From SG8-40 sp963792855 (GTDB lineage Bacteria; Pseudomonadota; Gammaproteobacteria; Burkholderiales; Eutrophovitaceae): 64,000 nucleotides of DNA. The notes below the pieces were generated by a model that did not search any database, had not been told where the DNA came from, and was given only the letters and a program-made list of their open reading frames with translations. Each line of letters begins with the position of its first letter. Position 1 is the first letter of the stretch. Positions 53,623-64,000 of the stretch are shown here, one piece after another. Made by a program: the position numbers and the translations under genes. The stretch spans positions 124,001-188,000 of the forward strand of contig CAWBXZ010000005.1 in the NCBI GenBank assembly GCA_963792855.1, given 5' to 3'.

Positions 53623-53647
53623 AAGCCGCCCGCGGGGCGGCTTTTTT
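53623..53647 (+). terminator. Rho-independent terminator of rplM-rpsI
   Basis: AAGCCGCC (53623-53630) pairs with GGCGGCTT (53636-53643) around a short GC-rich loop, followed by a T run (to 53647). Confidence 0.92.
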
Positions 53648-53729
53648 GTTTTCGTGCCTGAGTTTTCCGCCATGGCGCGGTATTCGCTAAGGTATTATCG
53701 AACTTTTCACACGTAACATCTTGCAGCAA

Positions 53730-54759
53730 ATGATAAAAGCCGGGATCGTCGGTGGCACTGGGTACACGGGGGTGGAATTGCTCCGTATCCTCGCGTCTCA
53801 TCCGCACGTTGAGTTGGTTGCCATTACCTCGCGCAAGGATACCGGTACGCCGGTTGCCGCCATGTTTCCCAGCTTGCGGGGACACGTCGATCTGGTTTTC
53901 TCGGACCCGGACAGTGCACAACTCGACGCCTGCGACGTCGTTTTCTTTGCCACTCCGCATGGTGTCGCGATGGCTCACGCGCCCCGTCTGGTCAAGGCAG
54001 GCGTGAAAGTGATCGACCTCGCTGCCGATTTTCGACTGCAGGACCTTGTGCAGTGGAAAAAGTGGTACCAGGTGGAGCACGTCGCAACGGATCTCCTCGT
54101 TGAGGCGGCATATGGCCTGCCGGAGTTGTACCGGGAAGCAATCAGGACCGCACGCGTGGTGGGCAACCCGGGCTGTTACGCCACGGCTGTCCAACTCGGG
54201 TTCCTGCCGTTGCTCGAGGCAGGGGTTGTCGACCCTTCCAGCCTTGTGGCAGACGCGAAGTCTGGCGTCAGCGGCGCTGGCAGAAAAGCCGATCTCGGAA
54301 TTATTTTTTCGGAAACTTCCGACAACTTTCGTGCTTATGGCGTCGCCGGCCATCGGCATCATCCAGAAATGGTGCAGGGCCTCACGTACGCGTCCGGTGA
54401 GCCGGTCGGAGCTGGTGTTCGTGCCGCATCTGACGCCGGCGATTCGCGGCATCCACGCGACGCTCTACGCGCAGTTGAAAAGTGATATCGACGTCCAGGC
54501 TTTATACGAATCGCGTTTTGGCGGCGAACCCTTCGTTGACGTAATGCCCGCTGGCAGTCACCCGGAAACGCGAAGTGTGCGGGGCGCCAATACCTGCCGT
54601 ATCAGTGTTCACCGCCCTGGGGACGGGAATACTGTCGTCGTGCTTGTCGTCATCGACAATCTGGTAAAAGGTGCCTCCGGACAGGCGGTGCAGAATATGA
54701 ACCTGATGTTCGGCCTTGAAGAAACCACCGGGCTCGATCATGTCGCGTTGATGCCTTGA
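53730..54759 (+). pseudogene. argC: N-acetyl-gamma-glutamyl-phosphate reductase ArgC, one frameshift
   Basis: ArgC reduces acetylglutamyl phosphate in arginine synthesis. The corrected protein has 342 residues, full family length. It has the NAD(P)-binding GIVGGTGYTGVELLRILA, active-site Cys in GNPGCYATAVQLGFLPLL, SGVSGAGRKADL, HPEMVQGL and, in the next frame, ELVFVPHLTPAIRGIHATLY. The shift lies at GG 54408-54409: dropping one G joins GEPV to ELVFVPHL. All other landmarks are intact. A natural mutation would make the cell an arginine auxotroph, so a sequencing error is more likely. ATG 53730 starts the frame; TTG 53721 is in frame. Confidence 0.9.
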
Positions 54760-54764
54760 GCACG

Positions 54765-55514
54765 ATGAAGCGGCTCAGGCTCAAGAAATTGCGGCGCAGG
54801 TTCGGAATCGCGGCCCCGCGCGTGGCCGTGCAGTCTCACGTGCCATGGTACTGGCGGTGGCTCACCTCGACAGTGTTTCTTGTCGTCACGATCACCGCCG
54901 CCTGGATCGCGTACGACATAGGCCGTCGCTACGCCGGTTTTGATTCAAGCGAGGCCGAGGGGGCCCAGTCACGCCTGCAGGAAATCAACGAGCAACTAAT
55001 GCAGGAGAATGCCCAATTGCGCAATGACATTGCTGCGATGGAGCGCCAATTGGAGATCGAATTGGCCGCACAGGGCAACCTTACTGGCCAGATACGTGGC
55101 CTGTCCGAGGAAAACGCGCTGTTGAAGGAAGATCTTGCTTTCTTTCAGACGCTCATGGCGTCGGGTGCTGATCCCGGTGGCGTCAGCGTCAACCGGTTTC
55201 GGGTCGAGCGGGATGCTTTGCCTGGGGAATATCGGTACCATTTGTTGATCGTGCAGTCGAAAAAGCGGGTCAGGGAGTTCACGGGGCGGCTGCAGTTGAT
55301 CGTCGACTACGTGGCTAATGGCAAACCCGCCGTAATGACCTTTCCGGCGGAAGGGGAGGATGAGAAGGCATATAATTTGCGCTTCAAGTTCTATCAACGG
55401 GTGGAAGGCACGTTTACGCTCAAACCCGAAGCGGTTGTTCGAGAGGTGCAAGTCCGTGTCATACAGGACGGGGATTCGACGCCTGTGTCGACGCAAGCGG
55501 CAACCCTGTCGTGA
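54765..55514 (+). CDS. Coiled-coil membrane protein, DUF6776-like
   Basis: The 249-residue product has a basic N-terminus, one membrane helix (WLTSTVFLVVTITAAWIAYD), a coiled coil (residues 65-125: LQEINEQLMQENAQLRND), and a beta-rich C-terminal domain (FRVERDALPGEYRYHLLIVQ; LRFKFYQRVEGTFTLK). I believe it belongs to the betaproteobacterial DUF6776 family, of unknown function. ATG 54765 is used; a TTG at 54756 overlaps the argC stop. It sits between argC and bactofilin, hinting at an envelope or cell-shape role (inference). Confidence 0.8.
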   Translation: MKRLRLKKLRRRFGIAAPRVAVQSHVPWYWRWLTSTVFLVVTITAAWIAYDIGRRYAGFDSSEAEGAQSRLQEINEQLMQENAQLRNDIAAMERQLEIELAAQGNLTGQIRGLSEENALLKEDLAFFQTLMASGADPGGVSVNRFRVERDALPGEYRYHLLIVQSKKRVREFTGRLQLIVDYVANGKPAVMTFPAEGEDEKAYNLRFKFYQRVEGTFTLKPEAVVREVQVRVIQDGDSTPVSTQAATLS

Positions 55515-55526
55515 TCTGGAGGAAAA

Positions 55527-55928
55527 ATGTTCGGAAACAAACCCACCAAACCGCAGAACAGAATTGACAGTCTTGTCGGAGCGGGCACCGTCATAGAAGG
55601 AAACATTGCGTTTTCCGGAGGACTGAGGGTGGACGGTCGCGTTCGCGGAAACGTGCTGACAGCCGACGACCAGCCGAGCACGCTCGTTTTGAGCGAGAAG
55701 GCTCAGATCGAAGGCGAGATACGTGTATCGCACGCAGTCATCAATGGCACTGTGATTGGACCGGTGTTCGGTGCAGAATATGTCGAACTACAGCCCAAAT
55801 CGAATGTCACAGGGGATGTGCATTACCGGACACTTGAGATCCAGCTCGGAGCGGTTGTGCAAGGCCGGCTGGTTCACCGCGATGAGGATGGGGCCAAGAA
55901 GGTCGTGCCGCTAACGGCACAAGAGTAA
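55527..55928 (+). CDS. Bactofilin (polymer-forming cytoskeletal protein)
   Basis: The 133-residue bactofilin has the beta-helix core with IDSLVGAGTVIEGNIAFSGG, LRVDGRVRGNVLTAD and YVELQPKSNVTGDVHYRTLE. Bactofilins self-assemble into filaments at the membrane and localise peptidoglycan enzymes. A GGAGG site precedes ATG 55527. It lies 12 bp after the DUF6776-like gene. An M23 peptidase gene lies 600 bp on, on the opposite strand. Confidence 0.94.
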   Translation: MFGNKPTKPQNRIDSLVGAGTVIEGNIAFSGGLRVDGRVRGNVLTADDQPSTLVLSEKAQIEGEIRVSHAVINGTVIGPVFGAEYVELQPKSNVTGDVHYRTLEIQLGAVVQGRLVHRDEDGAKKVVPLTAQE

Positions 55929-55991
55929 CGACCGACTGGTCGTTTTGAAATGCAGAATGCCTGGTTGCTGAACTGTCAGCAGGAGTGAGAT

Positions 55992-56342
55992 ATGAATGCA
56001 GTAACAGAAATGCCTACGCCACTTGTCTTTAGCGATAGCGCTGCCGATAAAGTCAGGCAGCTTATCGAGGAAGAAGGCAACGATGCGCTCAAACTCAGGG
56101 TATTCGTTACCGGTGGCGGATGCTCGGGATTTCAATATGGCTTCACGTTCGACGAAGAAATCAATGAGGATGATGCGACCATGGAAAAAAATGGCGTGAC
56201 CCTTTTGATTGATGCGATGAGCTATCAGTATCTGGTCGGTGCCGAGATTGATTATCAGGAAGGTATCGAGGGTGCGCAGTTCGTGATCAAGAATCCGAAC
56301 GCCAGTTCCACTTGCGGCTGCGGTTCATCCTTTTCGGCTTGA
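55992..56342 (+). CDS. erpA: Iron-sulfur cluster insertion protein ErpA
   Basis: The 116-residue A-type carrier has Cys ligands in VTGGGCSGFQYGFTFDEE and SSTCGCGSSFSA. It delivers 4Fe-4S clusters to apoproteins such as those of isoprenoid synthesis. AGGAG precedes ATG 55992. A terminator follows at 56422. Confidence 0.96.
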   Translation: MNAVTEMPTPLVFSDSAADKVRQLIEEEGNDALKLRVFVTGGGCSGFQYGFTFDEEINEDDATMEKNGVTLLIDAMSYQYLVGAEIDYQEGIEGAQFVIKNPNASSTCGCGSSFSA

Positions 56343-56421
56343 ACCGGGAAAGATTCGGCACGACCTGAGCAGCGGTACAGCGAGAAGCTGCGCGGTTGCA
56401 CTCAACGCAGAAATGATTGCA

Positions 56422-56450
56422 AACGGGAGCCTTTTGGCTCCCGTTTTTTT
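56422..56450 (+). terminator. Rho-independent terminator after erpA
   Basis: ACGGGAGCC (56423-56431) pairs with GGCTCCCGT (56436-56444) around a TTTT loop and runs into seven T (56444-56450). Confidence 0.93.
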
Positions 56451-56515
56451 GTTTTCAATGCTTGCCTGGCAAAGGTGTTGCAGCCGTGCGAAGCGGCTTG
56501 CTAACGGTGGCGCGG

Positions 56516-57838
56516 TCAGTCCAACGAGGCGAGATTGGTATCGTTGAGCAGGTCAAGCCGGCTGAGCAGGGGTTTGGCGGTCGCATCGAAATCGTCACGG
56601 CGCTCCGCTGTGATCGGCGGACCCGGCGGCAAGGCGAGCTTGAGCGGATTGCGTTGCTTGCCGTTCACCAGAAATTCGTAGTGCAAGTGGGGGCCGCTCG
56701 CCAGGCCCGTCATTCCGACGTAGCCAATGACCTGTCCCTGTTCGACCCGGGACCCTGCCCGGACGCCACGCGCGAAGCGCGACAGATGTGCGTAGCGGGT
56801 TCCGTATCCGTTTGCATGGCGCAGGGTAACGAGTTTGCCGTATCCGCCTTTTCTGCCCGCAAACTGAACGCTGCCACTGGCGGTGGCGCGCACCGGTGTG
56901 CCGGTTGGGGCGCCGTAATCGATACCGCGATGGGCTCGCCACTTTTTCAGCACTGGATGGAAACGGGCATTCGTGTAGCGAGACGTAATTCTCGAAAACG
57001 CCAGAGGTGAACGCAGAAAAGCCTTGCGAACGTTCTTGCCATCCGGGTCGTAGTAGCCGCCGCGTCCATCTTCATCCTCGAAGTAGACGGCCCGAAACGA
57101 TCTGCCCTGGTTGGTGAATTCGGCGGCGACCACGCGGCCAACCCCGATGAACTCACCTTCAGCATAATTTGCTTCATAGACGACCGTGAAGCCGTCTCCC
57201 TGCCGAAGGTCACGATTGAAATCGATGTCGCTCGAAAAAATTTCGGCAATCTGAATCGCAACATTCTCGTGCAGCCCGGCCGCATCCGTCGCGCCGAACA
57301 GGGAATAGTTGATCGTTCCCGAGCTTTGCATGATGCGAGGCTCGAACTGCGGAGTCTGTTCTGTCGCTTCAAATCCGTCGGCGGTGCGCTTGACCAGAAG
57401 CTGCTTGCGATCGCCGTTGATGTACGAAAGCTGTACCAGCTGGCCGTGACTCGTGGTGATTGCCCTGACGCTACGACCCGGGATCAACCTGTACAGCGAG
57501 CGAACGCTGCGAGCCTGAAGCAGATAATTCATCGCCTCCGGGTCATCAACGCCGAGGCGCAGCAGAATCGCGGCAACCGTGTCTCCCCGCCGAATACGCT
57601 CCTCCCGCCAGTAGTTCTGGGTATCCTGGGAAGGCTGCGCCGAAGGCAGTGGCAGCGTTATCTGCTCCACCACGTGCCGGATATCGATATGCTCCGGCTG
57701 GGTGCCGGGGGCGAAGCCAAAGGCAGCGACTACGCCAAACAACGGCAACATGGCGAGTGGCGCCAACCACATCGCCGCTCGGGATTTCCGTTGTCTCCCG
57801 ATGTTTTGCGCTAGAATTTCTTCTTTCTTCAAAGACAT
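56516..57838 (-). CDS. M23-family (LytM-type) peptidoglycan endopeptidase, MepM-like
   Basis: The 440-residue envelope protease has an N-terminal helix (AAMWLAPLAMLPLFGVVAAF), a LysM-like/OapA segment (RRGDTVAAILLRLGV), a middle domain and a C-terminal M23 domain. Zinc ligands lie in HRGIDYGAPTGTPV and GPHLHYEFLVNG; the core YAHLSRFARGVRAGSRV is also present. It cleaves peptide crosslinks for wall growth. It is divergent from tyrS, the common arrangement in betaproteobacteria. Confidence 0.94.
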   Translation of the reverse strand: MSLKKEEILAQNIGRQRKSRAAMWLAPLAMLPLFGVVAAFGFAPGTQPEHIDIRHVVEQITLPLPSAQPSQDTQNYWREERIRRGDTVAAILLRLGVDDPEAMNYLLQARSVRSLYRLIPGRSVRAITTSHGQLVQLSYINGDRKQLLVKRTADGFEATEQTPQFEPRIMQSSGTINYSLFGATDAAGLHENVAIQIAEIFSSDIDFNRDLRQGDGFTVVYEANYAEGEFIGVGRVVAAEFTNQGRSFRAVYFEDEDGRGGYYDPDGKNVRKAFLRSPLAFSRITSRYTNARFHPVLKKWRAHRGIDYGAPTGTPVRATASGSVQFAGRKGGYGKLVTLRHANGYGTRYAHLSRFARGVRAGSRVEQGQVIGYVGMTGLASGPHLHYEFLVNGKQRNPLKLALPPGPPITAERRDDFDATAKPLLSRLDLLNDTNLASLD

Positions 57839-57972
57839 GCGATAGTCTCAGTCAAGATTGTTCGGAGCTTAGCAGAATCGTTATTGAACTAAAAGCAAGT
57901 ATCGCAAGAGGCGGGCCAACGCGCGTTCTTGCGCGGCCGAGGCCGATCGCCTGAACCCAACAGCAGACAACG

Positions 57973-59169
57973 ATGCACATTAAGGAACAACTGGAAGTTA
58001 TCAGGCGCGGCGCGGATGAGTTGCTCGTCGAGCAGGAACTCGTCGACAAACTGGAGTCAGGCAGGCCGTTAAGAGTGAAGGCGGGCTTCGATCCGACGGC
58101 TCCGGACCTGCACATCGGGCACACGGTTCTGATCAACAAGCTTCGACAGCTTCAGGAACTGGGGCATCACGTCATTTTTCTGATTGGCGATTTCACCGGG
58201 ATGATTGGCGATCCGACCGGAAAGAACGCCACCCGGCCGCCACTGACGCGCGAGGATGTTGTCCGCAATGCGGCGACATACAAGGAGCAGGTGTTCAAGA
58301 TACTTGACCCGGAGCGCACCGAGATCGCGTTCAATTCCACATGGATGAACGAATTCAATTCCGCAGACATGATCCGGCTGGCCGCATCCTATACGGTGGC
58401 GCGCATGCTGGAACGCGACGATTTCGGGAAGCGTTACAAGTCAGGGCAATCGATTGCGATACACGAGTTCCTCTACCCGCTGGTGCAGGGCTATGACTCG
58501 GTCGCCTTGAAGGCCGATCTGGAACTCGGCGGAACGGATCAGAAGTTCAATCTGCTGGTCGGGCGGGAATTGCAGCGCCATTACGGAATGGCCTCGCAAT
58601 GCATCCTGACCATGCCGTTGCTCGAGGGCCTGGACGGCGTCAACAAAATGTCAAAGTCGCTCAACAACTATGTCGGCATCACCGAGGCGCCTGGCGAGAT
58701 GTTCGGCAAGCTCATGTCGATTTCCGACGACTTGATGTGGCGTTATATCGAGCTATTGTCGTTCGAACCGCTGACGGTGATTCGTGGCTGGAAGAGCGAC
58801 GTTGACCAGGGACGCAATCCGCGCGACATCAAGGTGACATTCGCGCAGGAGATTGTTGCCCGGTTCCACGATCAAAGTGCCGCAACCAGGGCATTGGCCG
58901 AATTCGAGGCGCGTTTCAAACAAGGTGTCTTGCCCGAAGAGATGCCAGAATTCGAGCTTCCTCCCAATGGGCAGCCGCTGGCCTTGTACCAGGTGCTCAA
59001 GCAGGTCGAACTGACGGCCAGCACATCCGAGGCGATGCGCATGATCGAACAGGGCGGTGTCAGGCTGGACGGCGAGAAAGTTACCGACAAGAACCTCCAG
59101 ATTGCCAGAGGCAAGACCGTTGTCCTGCAGGTCGGCAAGCGCAAGTTTGCCCGTGTCAGCGCCAAGTAA
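57973..59169 (+). CDS. tyrS: Tyrosyl-tRNA synthetase
   Basis: The 398-residue class I synthetase has the HIGH motif in PTAPDLHIGHTVLINKL, the KMSKS loop in GVNKMSKSLNNYVG, LGGTDQKFNLLVGRELQ and a C-terminal S4 RNA-binding domain (GGVRLDGEKVTDKNLQI). ATG 57973 is used. It is the last protein gene before the rrn operon. Confidence 0.97.
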   Translation: MHIKEQLEVIRRGADELLVEQELVDKLESGRPLRVKAGFDPTAPDLHIGHTVLINKLRQLQELGHHVIFLIGDFTGMIGDPTGKNATRPPLTREDVVRNAATYKEQVFKILDPERTEIAFNSTWMNEFNSADMIRLAASYTVARMLERDDFGKRYKSGQSIAIHEFLYPLVQGYDSVALKADLELGGTDQKFNLLVGRELQRHYGMASQCILTMPLLEGLDGVNKMSKSLNNYVGITEAPGEMFGKLMSISDDLMWRYIELLSFEPLTVIRGWKSDVDQGRNPRDIKVTFAQEIVARFHDQSAATRALAEFEARFKQGVLPEEMPEFELPPNGQPLALYQVLKQVELTASTSEAMRMIEQGGVRLDGEKVTDKNLQIARGKTVVLQVGKRKFARVSAK

Positions 59170-59531
59170 AGCCCATCCTGCGGCTTCAGTTCCCAAGTTA
59201 CTCAGTTTCTGGCATTTTTCCTCGAAAAACCCTTGACCGGGCGGGTCGCGCCCGTATAATGCGCGGCTTCGCCTGGAACGGCGATCGCTCTTTAAAAATT
59301 TGGACAGCCGAAGCGTGTGGGTGCTTTGTGTACTGCTGTAGGTACTTGTGGCTGGATGGATTCGAACGATGGTGGTGAAGCTTACGGGTTTTGCCGGATT
59401 GGTTTGGGTTGTATCTGGTTAATCAAGAGATACAGAAGTATTGGAAGTGCTCATACGTTGAAGGATTCTTGTTAAAAGGAATCTTTTGAGTACGAGCGGC
59501 CCTTAAGTAATTGAGGGTTATAAGAAGGATT
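59170..59531 (+). promoter_or_regulatory. rRNA operon promoter and leader
   Basis: This 362-bp gap holds the rrn control region. A strong promoter has TTGACC (59233-59238), 16 bp, and TATAAT (59255-59260), followed by a GC-rich discriminator (GCGCGGC) as expected for stringent control. A boxA-like antitermination site GCTCTTTAAAAA lies at 59287-59298. The rest is leader RNA that should pair around 16S for RNase III processing. No ORF is supported. Confidence 0.88.
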
Positions 59532-61074
<1,543 letters not shown>

Positions 61075-61199
61075 GAGAAAAGCGAGTATTTGTCAGGGTG
61101 CATGAAGTGCCCACATGCTTTGGCTGTCCGATGGCCCGAAGGCGCGCGCGCGGGGGTAGGTTTGCGTAGCGTATCTTCGTTGTCTGGTGTCTGCCCGGC

Positions 61200-61276
<77 letters not shown>

Positions 61277-61286
61277 ACGAGACGAA

Positions 61287-61362
61287 GGGGCTATAGCTCA
61301 GCTGGGAGAGCGCCTGCTTTGCAAGCAGGAGGTCACCGGTTCGATCCCGGTTAGCTCCACCA
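61287..61362 (+). tRNA. tRNA-Ala (anticodon TGC)
   Basis: The acceptor stem GGGGCTA pairs with TAGCTCC. The anticodon loop is CTTTGCAAG with TGC. CCA is encoded (61360-61362). It follows tRNA-Ile by ten bases, the standard Ile-Ala spacer pair. Confidence 0.97.
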
Positions 61363-61685
61363 TTAAAAGGGATTGGCAAGTAGGACTAGCGCGAGGGAGC
61401 GCTGTTTCTAGTTGCCAGTGTCCTTTGGGGTGCTGGGTTGTTCTTTAACAATATGGAAGAAGTCGATCTGATGTTACTGCCTTTGTAATGTGAGGGGTGG
61501 TAGCTCGGATCATGGGTAACAAGATTGCATTGTTGGTGCTGATGCCTGGGTGTGCTGGCGGGATGTAATGGCTGGTATGCGGGGGTGTTGGTACGAGCAT
61601 GTTGAAAGAGTTTTTAAGTAAGGCAAGCGCGTGAGGGCCTGTAGTGTTGTGTGCTGTTGAACGAAAGCGGTATGCAAGGCTATAG
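61363..61685 (+). promoter_or_regulatory. tRNA-Ala to 23S spacer with boxA
   Basis: This 323-bp stretch has no gene. It carries a boxA-like antitermination site GTTCTTTAACAA at 61440-61451, followed by spacer RNA that forms the 5' half of the 23S processing stem (3' half outside the window). Nothing else is recognised. Confidence 0.75.

Positions 61686-64000
<2,315 letters not shown>

Overview
The window comes from a betaproteobacterial chromosome of moderately high GC content. This rests on the 16S rRNA sequence, on rrn spacers carrying tRNA-Ile and tRNA-Ala, and on gene strings typical of that class: kdsD-kdsC-lptC-lptA-lptB-rpoN-hpf-ptsN-hprK-rapZ, mlaFEDCB-ABC-ibaG-murA-hisGDCBHAFIE-hinT-tatABC, and rplM-rpsI-argC-bactofilin-erpA. 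I cannot place it in a family without a 16S search. No phage, insertion sequence or CRISPR array was seen.

Layout. 1-4.5 kb: end of a CbiM-type permease, tRNA-Gly(CCC), a frameshifted asmA and mutY. 4.5-13.4 kb, minus strand: a LON-domain protein, ubiX, then the nitrogen-PTS, sigma-54 and LPS export/Kdo block. 13.5-15.5 kb: a KefB-like antiporter. 15.6-35.7 kb: a roughly 20 kb MSHA-type pilus or pseudopilus cluster, all on the minus strand except a histidine kinase. It holds a prepilin, an ABC-2 permease, minor pilins, MshK/J/I/G/E/N/L/M homologues, a sigma-54 response regulator and an ABC ATPase. 35.8-42.2 kb: Mla lipid transport genes, a second ABC exporter, ibaG and murA. 42.2-42.4 kb: a 111-bp tandem repeat copying the murA 3' end. 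42.5-51.3 kb: the histidine operon, hinT and tatABC. 51.3-59.2 kb: a DegS-like protease, ribosomal proteins L13 and S9, argC (frameshifted), a DUF6776-type protein, bactofilin, erpA, an M23 peptidase and tyrS. 59.2-64 kb: an rRNA operon, with 23S cut by the window end.

The most interesting region is the pilus cluster. The two halves of an ABC-2 exporter lie at its opposite ends, each next to one half of a PrsK/PrsR-like two-component pair. Its assembly ATPase carries what looks like an MshEN cyclic-di-GMP-binding domain, and the isolated prepilin has an imperfect sigma-54-like promoter. Together these suggest an envelope-spanning fibre or secretion machine under two-component, sigma-54 and c-di-GMP control, coupled to an ABC exporter. 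This is inference.

A second theme is frame disruption. About ten single-base indels break otherwise well-conserved frames (asmA, mshI-like, two minor-pilin genes, argC), mostly one extra base in a run of two to four. No premature stops occur apart from those the shifts cause. Sequencing or assembly error is the simplest explanation, although seven or eight of them fall within 20.2-24.9 kb, so local decay of the pilus cluster cannot be excluded.
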